From the NCBI GenBank assembly GCA_900315015.1, contig OMXJ01000029.1:1-37014 (forward strand): a stretch of 37,014 bases of DNA. Direction: 5' to 3'. The position numbers and the translations under genes were made by a program. The notes under the pieces were generated by a model, which worked only from the letters and a program-made list of their open reading frames with translations, ran no database searches and had not been told where the DNA came from. Source of the stretch: an uncultured Eubacteriales bacterium (GTDB lineage: Bacteria > Bacillota > Clostridia > Lachnospirales > Lachnospiraceae). The first letter of the stretch is position 1; each line of letters opens with the position of its first letter. Shown here one piece after another: positions 1 to 8,026 of the stretch.

Positions 1-2
1 TG

Positions 3-224
3 CAGGAAAAATATACAAGCGGCACAAGTTATTTAGATGGAGAATACCCTAAAAAGGAAAGTTATAATAAGGCAAGAAGAATAAAAAGAGGACTATTTAG
101 GAGTAATAGAGGAATACTAATAAACGCTGATATAAACGCAGCTTATCAGATAATGAAAGTAGCAGGAAGTTCATCTTTAAAAATTAAAGAAAATGAAAAA
201 ATCGAAATGTTAAATGTAGCCTAA
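3..224 (+). CDS. tnpB: TnpB (IS200/IS605-family OrfB) C-terminal fragment, cut by the window edge
   Basis: An open frame enters from the left edge and ends at TAA 222-224, giving the last 73 residues. It reads QEKYTSGTSYLDGEYP, then RRIKRGLFRSN, then LINADINAAYQIM. This order (YTS..S.LD, KRGLF.S..G.LINAD.N.A) is the C-terminal RuvC-III region of TnpB/OrfB nucleases; the Asp of NADIN is the expected third catalytic acid. TnpB is the RNA-guided nuclease of IS200/IS605 and IS1341-type elements. The N-terminal part lies outside the window, so it cannot be judged whether the gene is intact. No tnpA is visible. It sits directly upstream of the locus's first promoter. Confidence 0.85.
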   Translation, partial: QEKYTSGTSYLDGEYPKKESYNKARRIKRGLFRSNRGILINADINAAYQIMKVAGSSSLKIKENEKIEMLNVA

Positions 225-304
225 ATTAGATTAGGTAGAGGCATCAGGCTTATGCCATTAAAAAGCGGTATAGAAACGAATCTACACCGCAAATTTATAA
301 ATTT
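220..304 (+). ncRNA. Hairpin-rich 3' tail of the tnpB element, likely omega-RNA scaffold / right end
   Basis: Four inverted repeats follow one another from the tnpB stop codon. CCTAA 220-224 pairs with TTAGG 231-235. GGCAT 240-244 pairs with ATGCC 252-256. GCGGT-a-TAGA from 265 pairs with TCTA-c-ACCGC ending at 290. AAATTTATAAATTT 291-304 is a self-complementary palindrome. In TnpB elements the guide (omega/re) RNA overlaps the 3' end of tnpB and runs to the element's right end, which matches this layout. The right boundary near 304-310 is inferred, not proven. Confidence 0.45.
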
Positions 305-335
305 CAGTTTTAAAGCTCAAAATAGCCACAAGGTA

Positions 336-364
336 TTGACAAGTGTAAAAGAAAATGCTATGAT
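336..364 (+). promoter_or_regulatory. Sigma-A promoter for the pglF-like gene
   Basis: TTGACA 336-341, a 17-bp spacer and TATGAT 359-364 make a near-consensus promoter. Transcription would start near 371 and leave a leader of about 160 nt before the ATG at 533. The promoter lies only about 30 bp beyond the end of the tnpB tail. Confidence 0.8.
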
Positions 365-408
365 TTTGAACGATAACGTTTTAGTATAATTGTACCAAAG
401 TGTGTTTC

Positions 409-420
409 GGCGGTAGCTGC
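409..420 (+). promoter_or_regulatory. ops-like motif in the leader (possible NusG-paralogue recruitment site)
   Basis: GGCGGTAGCTGC at 409-420 shares GGCGGTAGC with the enterobacterial ops element (GGCGGTAGCGTG), which pauses RNA polymerase and recruits RfaH in leaders of polysaccharide operons. It lies about 40 nt after the predicted start site of a polysaccharide operon, where such a site would act. RfaH is a proteobacterial factor, and the Firmicute paralogue LoaP uses an RNA hairpin, so this may be chance. Confidence 0.25.
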
Positions 421-450
421 TTAGAAAAGTGGTTATAAGTAAATGAAGAA

Positions 451-513
451 ATGACCAAAGAATATGTAAAGGAAATAGCTAAGGAAGCCGCCAAAGCTTT
501 GCTGATAGAATAG
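451..513 (+). CDS. Possible 20-aa leader peptide
   Basis: ATG 451 to TAG 511-513 encodes MTKEYVKEIAKEAAKALLIE, ending 19 nt before the downstream ATG at 533. The peptide would form a charged amphipathic helix. There is no clear Shine-Dalgarno site in front of it (only GAAG), and no family is recognised. It may be chance; it is listed because it lies in an otherwise gene-free leader of 308 nt. Confidence 0.15.
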   Translation: MTKEYVKEIAKEAAKALLIE

Positions 514-532
514 GTGAGAAAGAGGAATAGTT

Positions 533-2569
533 ATGGGAAATCTAAGTGAGCAGCAAGAAATGATGGGAAAAAAGATTGTGGAAGATGAAAAGCCAAAGAG
601 AAGTCTTGTGGGTGATAGAAGAAATCGAAGAAATAATAGAATCATTTTATTTATGCTTATGATTTACGATATTATAGCGGTTAATCTCTCTTATTTTCTA
701 GCCCTTTTACTTCGTTTTGATCTTAAATATACTAAAATCGATCAAACATATCTGGATGCGTTCAAGCAGTCAGCTCCGATATATACCGTGTTCTGTATAA
801 TAGTATTTATGCTGTTAAAGCTATATAGAAGTATATGGAGATTTGCAAGCTATATAGAACTGATGAGGATAATGACGGCATGCTTTATCACAACGGCATT
901 TAACTGTATATTTGTAACAGTGGCTTTTGTTAGAATGCCACTTGTATATTATGTATTTGGTGCCATTTTACAGTGTGTTTTCCTTTTAGTTGCAAGATTC
1001 TCATATAGATTATTCTTGGTTATTTATGAGGCAAAGTTAAAGAGCAAGGTAAAAGATGTTCCGAAGATAATGATTATCGGAGCAGGTTCAGCAGGTCAGA
1101 TGATTTTACGCGACATTAACAGATCTGATTATACCGATGAGAGAGTTGCCTGCGTAATTGATGATGATGAAAGTAAGTGGGGAAGATATATTGAAGAGGT
1201 TCCTGTTGTTGGCGGTAGAGATGAAATAATGGCTGCAGCTAAGAAATATGGAATCAGTAAGATATATATTGCACTTCCTAGTGCTTCAGCAGCAGACAAG
1301 AGAGATATCATTAATATCTGCCAGGAAACCGGCTGTGTATTAAAGAATCTTCCTGGTATGTATCAGCTTGTACTTGGACAGGTAACAGCAAGCCAGATGA
1401 GAAATGTAGCCATTGAAGATCTTCTTGGAAGAGAACCAATAAAGGCTGACATGACAGACGTATTTAATTTTATAGCCGGAAAGACTGTTTTAGTAACAGG
1501 CGGAGGCGGAAGTATAGGTAGTGAGCTCTGCAGACAGATAGCAAAGCACAATCCTAAGCGGCTTATTATTTTTGATATTTATGAAAATAATGCCTATGCC
1601 ATTCAGCTTGAATTAAGAGAAAAATATCCTAATTTAAAGCTTGAGACATTAATAGGTTCGGTTAGAGATTCAAGAAAGATATTCCAGGTATTTCAGAAGT
1701 ATCGTCCGGAGATTGTATATCATGCTGCAGCGCACAAGCATGTACCTCTTATGGAGGATTCACCTTGTGAAGCCATAAAGAATAATGCAATCGGAACCTA
1801 TAAGACAGCTTATGCAGCAATGACAAATGGCTGTGAGAGATTTGTTCTTATTAGTACAGATAAGGCAGTTAATCCAACAAATATCATGGGAGCGTCTAAG
1901 AGACTTTGTGAAATGGTAATTCAAAGCTTTGATGCAAAGATAAAGGCAGGGAAGGCCAATGAAATTCCGCAGCTCTTTACCCATGAGGGCGTTGAAAATG
2001 CTGACAAAGAGGGAACAGGAAACGTATATAAGAATATAAAGACTCAGTTTGTTGCGGTAAGATTCGGTAACGTTCTTGGATCTAATGGTAGCGTAATACC
2101 TATCTTTAAAAGCCAGATTGAAAAAGGCGGCCCGGTTACTGTAACACATCCTGATATAATCAGATATTTCATGACTATACCAGAAGCTGTATCTTTAGTT
2201 CTTCTTGCTGGAACCTATGCAAATGGCGGTGAAATCTTCGTTCTTGATATGGGAAGCCCTGTTAAGATAGCAGATTTAGCTAGAAACCTCATAAGACTTT
2301 CAGGTTATAAGCCAGATGTGGACATTAAGATTGAGTATACAGGTCTTCGTCCGGGAGAAAAGCTCTTTGAGGAAAAGCTTATGGCCGAAGAAGGACTTAA
2401 GAAGACTGACAATGATCTCATTCATATCGGACAGCCTATTCCGTTTGAAACAGATGAGTTCTTAGGCGGTCTAGGGAAGCTTATGGAATTAGCGTATGAA
2501 AATAAGGACGGCATAAAAGAACAGGTGCAGAAGATGGTAAGTACTTATCATCCGGCAGAAAATAAATAG
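533..2569 (+). CDS. pglF: PglF/CapD-type membrane nucleotide-sugar 4,6-dehydratase
   Basis: The 678-aa protein probably converts UDP-GlcNAc to the UDP-4-keto-6-deoxy sugar, first step towards bacillosamine or a related sugar. About four membrane segments occupy residues 36-165, followed by a CoA-binding-like Rossmann fold (IIGAGSAG 181-188) and a C-terminal extended-SDR domain with NAD motif TGGGGSIGSE (322-331), HAAAHKHVPL (397-406) and STDKAVNPTN (441-450). The usual catalytic Tyr is Met in MGASK (452-456), as is normal for the FlaA1/PglF branch. Length is full for the family. AGAGGAA precedes the ATG. It is a single-gene unit with its own promoter and terminator, about 26 kb from the PglE/C/D-like genes that would use its product. 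A dehydratase for another amino sugar is the alternative. Confidence 0.9.
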   Translation: MGNLSEQQEMMGKKIVEDEKPKRSLVGDRRNRRNNRIILFMLMIYDIIAVNLSYFLALLLRFDLKYTKIDQTYLDAFKQSAPIYTVFCIIVFMLLKLYRSIWRFASYIELMRIMTACFITTAFNCIFVTVAFVRMPLVYYVFGAILQCVFLLVARFSYRLFLVIYEAKLKSKVKDVPKIMIIGAGSAGQMILRDINRSDYTDERVACVIDDDESKWGRYIEEVPVVGGRDEIMAAAKKYGISKIYIALPSASAADKRDIINICQETGCVLKNLPGMYQLVLGQVTASQMRNVAIEDLLGREPIKADMTDVFNFIAGKTVLVTGGGGSIGSELCRQIAKHNPKRLIIFDIYENNAYAIQLELREKYPNLKLETLIGSVRDSRKIFQVFQKYRPEIVYHAAAHKHVPLMEDSPCEAIKNNAIGTYKTAYAAMTNGCERFVLISTDKAVNPTNIMGASKRLCEMVIQSFDAKIKAGKANEIPQLFTHEGVENADKEGTGNVYKNIKTQFVAVRFGNVLGSNGSVIPIFKSQIEKGGPVTVTHPDIIRYFMTIPEAVSLVLLAGTYANGGEIFVLDMGSPVKIADLARNLIRLSGYKPDVDIKIEYTGLRPGEKLFEEKLMAEEGLKKTDNDLIHIGQPIPFETDEFLGGLGKLMELAYENKDGIKEQVQKMVSTYHPAENK

Positions 2570-2617
2570 AAATACGTCCATTTAGTAGAAAAAACGGGCA
2601 AAAATGATGAAATAAGG

Positions 2618-2648
2618 GCAGCTATCAGATATGATGGCTGCTTTTTTT
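2618..2648 (+). terminator. Intrinsic terminator after the pglF-like gene
   Basis: GCAGCTATCA (2618-2627) pairs with TGATGGCTGC (2632-2641) over 10 bp with one T-G wobble around a GATA loop, followed by seven T residues (2642-2648). Confidence 0.9.
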
Positions 2649-2674
2649 GTACCTTTTTATTACAAAAATGGTAG

Positions 2675-2703
2675 TGGAAATAATTAGATGTATATGTTAT
2701 AAT
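2675..2703 (+). promoter_or_regulatory. Probable promoter for the lipoprotein pair
   Basis: TATAAT 2698-2703 is a perfect -10. At 17 bp spacing the -35 is TGGAAA (2675-2680), a 4/6 match to TTGACA. It lies between the preceding terminator and the first lipoprotein, leaving a leader of about 100 nt. Confidence 0.5.
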
Positions 2704-2813
2704 TTTTATGCTATATTTAGATAGTAAATATTGTTGTAATAATTTGCGTAGGAAATTAATTATATTTGGATAATATCTACAACTGATATTTTTTTATCTT
2801 TTGGAGGAGCTAT

Positions 2814-5174
2814 ATGAAACTAAAAAAGCTAATGATAGCACTTTTATCGGTGACTATTGCAGGAACCTCGCTTACAGGCTGTAACAATGGAAAAAACGGA
2901 GAAAAGACTACTGCAGCGGATGCGCAGGCTACCACAGCAGGTCAGAATGGGAATCTAAATGGAACGACGGCTGGGGAAGCTACAACAGCAGCAAAAGATA
3001 CACAGACGCCTGAAAAAACAGAGCAGACGATGAAAATAACGGAGCCTGAAAAGAGTGAAGCAGAGCTTGCAGATGAGGCAATAGCAGCCTTTATAACAAA
3101 TGAAGGACAGGTATTCATAGAAGATGAAAACCTAGAACACTATGATTATGCAGTTGATAGTGACGGAATCTACGAGCTGGTTCCTGTATATGAAAAGGGA
3201 AAAGGATATACCCTAAAGGAATTAGTAGATCAAGATATGAAATATGCACTCATGTTAAATACAGGTGAGCTGCAAGAGAATTCTTTTTTAACCAGTGTCT
3301 CTTATGCAACAATAGATGCAGGGACTGATGGAGTAAAGGAACTGATTGTAAAGGTAAAGTATGATCTTTATGTAATGGAAGATGTTGACTTCTTTGTAAT
3401 AAAGTACATAGATGGAAGACTTGTACTGACTCATGCGGAAAATGTTGGCGCATATACCTCCCTTGAAGTCTCAGATACTGGAGTTGTATATTCAGAACTG
3501 GACTATGGCTATGCGGAGCTCTGGACAGAAAAGAGCTACATAAATGCAGAAGGAAAAAATATCCTGGACTATAATGCGCATTACACCGGTTATGACCAGG
3601 ATGTAATGGATGCTGCGGATAAGATGTATTCGGAATCAGATGCGCAGGAGAATGAAGCGCCTTATGCCTTTAATCTATACGTAGGAAACTATTGCTATGA
3701 GGAAATAGAAAACTATGATGAGCAAATGAAGGATATGTATTTTACATATAACTATTATGAAATCAATGAACTTGGTGAAACTGTAGTTTTTTCAGAGGAA
3801 GAAATGCCTTCGATTTATGAAGAAGGAAGCTTTACACAGAAGGTACTTGCAGAAACTGGAAAAAATTTCGTGAAGCCATCAGAGTTTGAAAAAATACTTA
3901 AGGAGCATGAAGAGTCAATAGGTCTTACCGAGGATTTAAAAAAAGGAAAGGCAGCAGAATTTACAAAGGTGGACTTAAAATTATGGAAGGGAGAAATTTA
4001 CCTTGGAGAATCCTTTGAAGGTCTAGAGCTGATCAATAACGATGGACACTTTGTAAAGCTTGGAAATAAAGTATACTTTAATATGCCATCAGAATATGCG
4101 TTATCTGAAAGTGCCATCTTTGGTGAATTCTATGATAATACAAATCTCCTTAGCGACGGATATATCATGGCCTATGATGAAGATAAAAAAGAGGTAAAAA
4201 CTGTAGCCTATATTGGTGCAGCAGGAAGAATCTCGGTGACAGATGGAGTAATGGTATATTCGACTATAGAATACTCAGGAAATGGTGATAGTGAAAACCA
4301 TACAACAATTTTTGCATTAGGTCCGGATAGAGACTTCGTAACAGGCACCTATGACATGAGATACATAGGAGGCGATAAAGAAGGAAAATATAGTGTTGCA
4401 TGGAAGATGAATGAGGCAGGAGATAATGAAATAATAAAGATACAGGCCGGCTATCAGTCAGGAAACTACAATATAGGAGAAGGAATTCCGGTAAAGGTAG
4501 TAAAGGGCAATGTACTGTATGAAGAAAAAGAAACAAACACAGAGGTAGGAGTTACCCTGTTAAAGCAGCTTGACCTTGAAAGCGGCGAGATAACAGAGCT
4601 TGGAGTAATGCCGGACTTTGAAAATGGCTGGGGAGAATACGGACAGCTTGAAGAAGATGGCGGAAAGCTGTACTGGCTCTACAACAACTATGACGGAACA
4701 GGACATTTCTATCAGGGGGTAAGCTATACACTTGAATTTGAACTAGGAGAGAAATTCTCATTAGAAAGAAATCTCACAGATCTATCAGGCTATTCAGATG
4801 AAAGAAAGTGCTCTGCACCTTGTTTTAAGTTAGAAGGCGGCGCATTAAAGCTTGTAGACGGAGAACCATTTACAGCAGATATAGACGAAGAAGGAAATAT
4901 CGGCTATTATGATGAAAACGGTGAATTTGTAGCGGTAGCAGAAGGCTACGGATTTGTAAGAGATGAAGTCTTCGACCAGGTATATATGAGCGAAATATAC
5001 GAGTACGTAGATGGAGCAATATACGTAGTATATAACAAGTGCTTCCATATTACGGAAGATGATATAGGCTGGAGAGAAGCATATCAGCGTTATAATACAA
5101 CGATAATAAGAATAGATTGTGAAACAGGCGAAGAAAAAATCATAGAAGAAGTGAGCATGCCGGCGGTAGGTTGA
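2814..5174 (+). CDS. Large lipoprotein of unknown function, paralogue 1
   Basis: A 786-aa protein with a type II signal peptide: MKLKK basic start, hydrophobic core, lipobox LTGC with Cys23 as the lipidation site. A Thr/Ala-rich linker runs to about residue 75, after which a large acidic extracellular region begins. It has an EF-hand-like stretch DAGTDGVKEL (168-177) and the motif GHFVKLGNKVYFN from residue 411. The C-terminus repeats the theme YVDGAIYVVYN. GGAGG lies 6 nt before the ATG. It is followed after 125 nt by a paralogue of exactly the same length, so the pair arose by tandem duplication. No catalytic motif is recognised. A surface-anchored sensor, binding or wall-associated role is possible but unproven. 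Confidence 0.85.
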   Translation: MKLKKLMIALLSVTIAGTSLTGCNNGKNGEKTTAADAQATTAGQNGNLNGTTAGEATTAAKDTQTPEKTEQTMKITEPEKSEAELADEAIAAFITNEGQVFIEDENLEHYDYAVDSDGIYELVPVYEKGKGYTLKELVDQDMKYALMLNTGELQENSFLTSVSYATIDAGTDGVKELIVKVKYDLYVMEDVDFFVIKYIDGRLVLTHAENVGAYTSLEVSDTGVVYSELDYGYAELWTEKSYINAEGKNILDYNAHYTGYDQDVMDAADKMYSESDAQENEAPYAFNLYVGNYCYEEIENYDEQMKDMYFTYNYYEINELGETVVFSEEEMPSIYEEGSFTQKVLAETGKNFVKPSEFEKILKEHEESIGLTEDLKKGKAAEFTKVDLKLWKGEIYLGESFEGLELINNDGHFVKLGNKVYFNMPSEYALSESAIFGEFYDNTNLLSDGYIMAYDEDKKEVKTVAYIGAAGRISVTDGVMVYSTIEYSGNGDSENHTTIFALGPDRDFVTGTYDMRYIGGDKEGKYSVAWKMNEAGDNEIIKIQAGYQSGNYNIGEGIPVKVVKGNVLYEEKETNTEVGVTLLKQLDLESGEITELGVMPDFENGWGEYGQLEEDGGKLYWLYNNYDGTGHFYQGVSYTLEFELGEKFSLERNLTDLSGYSDERKCSAPCFKLEGGALKLVDGEPFTADIDEEGNIGYYDENGEFVAVAEGYGFVRDEVFDQVYMSEIYEYVDGAIYVVYNKCFHITEDDIGWREAYQRYNTTIIRIDCETGEEKIIEEVSMPAVG

Positions 5175-5299
5175 TGCAAAATCTAAGAGGGCAGTTAGAA
5201 AGACGAAGTTTAATAAGTAAAAATCTAATGCAGACAAAGGCCGAACGTAAAAACGGAAAAGCTGATAGAGTTAAAACTGTAATAGGAAAGGGTAACATA

Positions 5300-7660
5300 A
5301 TGAAAAGAAAAACATTGTTATCAAAAATTTTAGTAACAAGCCTTGCAATCGGAACTATGGCAGCATCATTATCAGGATGCGGGAGTAAGAGCGCGCCTGC
5401 AAAAACTTCAACAACCAAAGCAGCACAGTCTACAACTGTAGAAATAGCGACGGAAAAAACTGAGGATATAGCACTTACCACCGAAGCTACCACCACTGTA
5501 AAGGAAGAAGAAACTACCACTGCTACAGAAGCGGTAGAGCCGGTTAAAGTATTAAATGATGAAAGGAAGGCTATCGCAGGCTTTGTAAAAAACGAAGTGC
5601 CCGTATACTTTGATAAGGCAAACATGGAATATAACGCAGGCGAAAAGCTGATGTATGAAAAGGAAACACCATATACCATTAAGGAAATGGTGACCAATCT
5701 CATGGAAATGAGGCACGAGGACTCTCTTAAGGCAGGAAAACTTAAGAGAATCAAATACACAGACATTGACTGCGGAGAAGATGGAATCCCAGAGCTATTG
5801 CTTGAAATCGAATGGGAGGCACCAGAAGAATATGGCATTCATGGAGAAACCTTTGTAATAAAGCTGATAGATGAAAAGCTACAGGCAATATATTGTAAGG
5901 GCTATTTTGATAAGGATTCTAATGTATCAATAGATACCCGCGGCGTTGTATCAGTATATTTTAGCAATACAATAGGCGACCAGGGCGGCGAAGAATGGAA
6001 GAAAATGTGGACCTATAGCACCACGGGTGTACTAGATGCAAACGGAGACTATAAATTCTTATATAATGAATATAGTCAGTACTCAAACGACATCTTTGAG
6101 AAATCAGCAGATGAGCTGTACGAAAAGGGAGACACCGAGGTAAAGAATAGTAACGGAGACTATTATAACATATACACTGACCGCATAAGCGGTGAGGATA
6201 GCTTTGATGTTACAAATGATGTAGGAAATCCAGATATATACTATACCTATTCAAACTATTATATATATTTAGACTCCTACTATCCGGAATTTCCTGAAGA
6301 ATCAGAAAGTGAAGGAGTAATAAAGAAAATAGCAGAAAATACGGGCCTTACCCTTATAACAGAGGATGAAAGATACGACAAAATAAAAGAAATCCTTGAA
6401 GGAAAGGGCTATAGCGACGAATATTCCACCATTGAATATATGCCTATTAGTGACTATCACGGAGTAGACTTAGACCTGTGGGTTGAAGAAGGATATGCAG
6501 ATAAGGACCTGGAGGTAAAAAAGAGCGAGGGACATTTTGTAAAGATAGGAGATACCGTATACTTTAATGTACCAGAGACCACTGCGCTTGAAGAAATAGC
6601 CATAAATGGCCATTTCTCAGATAGCATGGCAAATGGAGAAACGGCCCTCATGAGCTATAACGAGGTAACAGAAGGTCTTCATACAGAAGGCTGGGGAGGT
6701 TACTACGGACCGATTTCAGTATCTGGACATACCATAGCAGGAGCGAGCAGTAAGGCGGACTATGATGGAAGAATGTATAACTCAGAGATAAGCCCCTTAG
6801 ATGTACAAGGATACTACGCATCAGGCGCATATTATGATGAAATATACCTTGATAGCTGCACAGAGGACACCTATTTCTATTACACAGATGAAGCTGGAAA
6901 AATATTCATCAAGGTATTAAGTGCCGGTGAATTTGAGGATGAGGTTGAATTAAAGTATGAAGGAGATGTAGCCTTCTGGGGAGTGGAAAATGATCTGCTC
7001 ATATACACACAGGCAATACCAATGTCCGACTCAGGCGAGTGCAGCTATGAGCTAAAGAGCTTTTCGGCAAAGGATGGAGCTTATGTAGACTATGGAACCT
7101 TACCGGCATTTGATGACGGCTGGGGCGAAATAAATCAGATGCTTGTGAAGGACGGAACACTCTACATGATTTATGCAAACTATGAAGGAAATATAGGAGC
7201 ATATAACGGAAAGAGCTATTTAGTAACATTAGAGCTTAACACACCGGAAAGCCTTAAAGCAGAAAAACTAGAAACAGAATATACCGTAGAAAGAGACTAT
7301 TACCCACCTACCTTCATAGTAGAAGATGGAAAGGCAGTACTCACCGAGGGAGAGCCATATACAGCAGGCGTTGCCGGAGACGACCTTGGTTACTACAATG
7401 AAAAGGGCGAATTTGTACCAGTAATATCAGGCTACGGCTATTACCGCGATGATGAAACAGAGGCGATAAGAGTAGTAGATGTAGCTGAATATGTAGATGG
7501 TGCAATCTATGCAATCGTAAATGATGCAGTACATGTACCTGAAAATGATATCTCAATCGGCGAAGCCTACAAGAGAACAAAGGTACAGATAATCCGCGTG
7601 GATATAGAAAAGGGTGAGGATAGCGTAATATATTCATTAGAAGAGGGCAATGAAGGTTGA
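5300..7660 (+). CDS. Large lipoprotein of unknown function, paralogue 2
   Basis: A 786-aa lipoprotein: signal peptide with lipobox LSGC and Cys27, then a Thr/Glu-rich linker to about residue 80. The frame is open upstream to 5171, overlapping the previous stop, but only ATG 5300 gives a signal peptide and has an AGGAAAGGG Shine-Dalgarno site, so it is chosen. It matches its neighbour colinearly: CGEDGIPELL near residue 159 aligns with the paralogue's EF-hand-like stretch, and GHFVKIGDTVYFN again begins at residue 411. Later shared motifs are DGWGE, GKSYLVTLEL and YVDGAIY near the C-terminus. The sequences have diverged elsewhere, so the duplication is not recent. No enzyme motif is visible and the function is unknown. 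Confidence 0.85.
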   Translation: MKRKTLLSKILVTSLAIGTMAASLSGCGSKSAPAKTSTTKAAQSTTVEIATEKTEDIALTTEATTTVKEEETTTATEAVEPVKVLNDERKAIAGFVKNEVPVYFDKANMEYNAGEKLMYEKETPYTIKEMVTNLMEMRHEDSLKAGKLKRIKYTDIDCGEDGIPELLLEIEWEAPEEYGIHGETFVIKLIDEKLQAIYCKGYFDKDSNVSIDTRGVVSVYFSNTIGDQGGEEWKKMWTYSTTGVLDANGDYKFLYNEYSQYSNDIFEKSADELYEKGDTEVKNSNGDYYNIYTDRISGEDSFDVTNDVGNPDIYYTYSNYYIYLDSYYPEFPEESESEGVIKKIAENTGLTLITEDERYDKIKEILEGKGYSDEYSTIEYMPISDYHGVDLDLWVEEGYADKDLEVKKSEGHFVKIGDTVYFNVPETTALEEIAINGHFSDSMANGETALMSYNEVTEGLHTEGWGGYYGPISVSGHTIAGASSKADYDGRMYNSEISPLDVQGYYASGAYYDEIYLDSCTEDTYFYYTDEAGKIFIKVLSAGEFEDEVELKYEGDVAFWGVENDLLIYTQAIPMSDSGECSYELKSFSAKDGAYVDYGTLPAFDDGWGEINQMLVKDGTLYMIYANYEGNIGAYNGKSYLVTLELNTPESLKAEKLETEYTVERDYYPPTFIVEDGKAVLTEGEPYTAGVAGDDLGYYNEKGEFVPVISGYGYYRDDETEAIRVVDVAEYVDGAIYAIVNDAVHVPENDISIGEAYKRTKVQIIRVDIEKGEDSVIYSLEEGNEG

Positions 7661-7692
7661 TTTCTCGGGTGCATAGCAGAGCATAAAACTGC

Positions 7693-7770
7693 AAAGAAAC
7701 GAATAAGCATAAAAAAGTAAAGAAAAGAATAAGCAGAAAAAAGCAAAGAAAAGAATAAGCAGAAAAAAGT
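7693..7770 (+). repeat. Three tandem 26-bp A-rich repeats
   Basis: Units at 7693-7718, 7719-7744 and 7745-7770 share the pattern AAAGAAAAGAATAAGCAG followed by an A-run and GT or GC. Units 2 and 3 differ only at the last base. A degenerate fourth start (AAACAAAAGC) runs into the terminator stem. The array lies between the lipoprotein stop and its terminator. It is a direct tandem repeat without spacers. Confidence 0.85.
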
Positions 7771-7782
7771 AAACAAAAGCGT

Positions 7783-7824
7783 AAAAAGCCAGGATACCCA
7801 AAAGCACGGTATCCTGGCTTTTTT
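7783..7824 (+). terminator. Intrinsic terminator after the lipoprotein pair
   Basis: AAAAAGCCAGGATACC (7783-7798) pairs perfectly with GGTATCCTGGCTTTTT (7808-7823) around a 9-nt loop; the T-run continues to 7824. The A-tract and T-tract flank the GC stem symmetrically, so it could also work in the opposite direction. Confidence 0.95.
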
Positions 7825-7846
7825 GTGTTTTTTGCAAAAACAGTCT

Positions 7847-7875
7847 TTGACATAAGTTTTTTGCTATGATAAAAT
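7847..7875 (+). promoter_or_regulatory. Sigma-A promoter for the histidine kinase unit
   Basis: TTGACA 7847-7852, a 17-bp spacer and TAAAAT 7870-7875. The leader to the ATG at 8027 is about 145 nt of A-rich sequence in which I see no terminator or riboswitch-like fold. Confidence 0.8.
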
Positions 7876-8026
7876 ATAAAATTAGTATAATGTGTACCGC
7901 TATAGATTAAAAATATACCTTAAAAAAGAAATAGCATGTCTAAGAGGTGAAAATAGAGTAGTGTGTAAAAGGCAAAAATAGCTGAAAAAACCTAAGGAAT
8001 AACAATAAAAAGAAAAGGGTGATATC

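Noticed and set aside
385-390. TATAAT in the first leader as an additional promoter
   Set aside because: No acceptable -35 at 16-18 bp spacing; the TTGACA/TATGAT pair at 336-364 is far better.
1760-2149. 129-codon - strand frame inside the pglF-like gene
   Set aside because: Fully covered by a strongly conserved + strand gene; composition is that of a shadow frame.
5171-5299. Start of the second lipoprotein at 5171
   Set aside because: It would put 43 charged residues in front of the signal peptide; ATG 5300 has its own ribosome-binding site and gives the same length as the paralogue.
5140-5838. Long open frame of 232 codons on the - strand
   Set aside because: It lies antisense to the second lipoprotein gene, is low-complexity (Ser/Val/Phe-rich) and has no ribosome-binding site; it mirrors codon bias of the + strand gene.
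7693-7770. Repeats considered as a CRISPR array
   Set aside because: Units are directly adjacent with no spacers, and no cas gene is present.
7341-7853. Overlapping Phe/Leu-rich - strand frames across the 3' end of the lipoprotein and the 26-bp repeats
   Set aside because: Produced by the A-rich repeats and terminator read backwards; no recognisable protein and no start signals.
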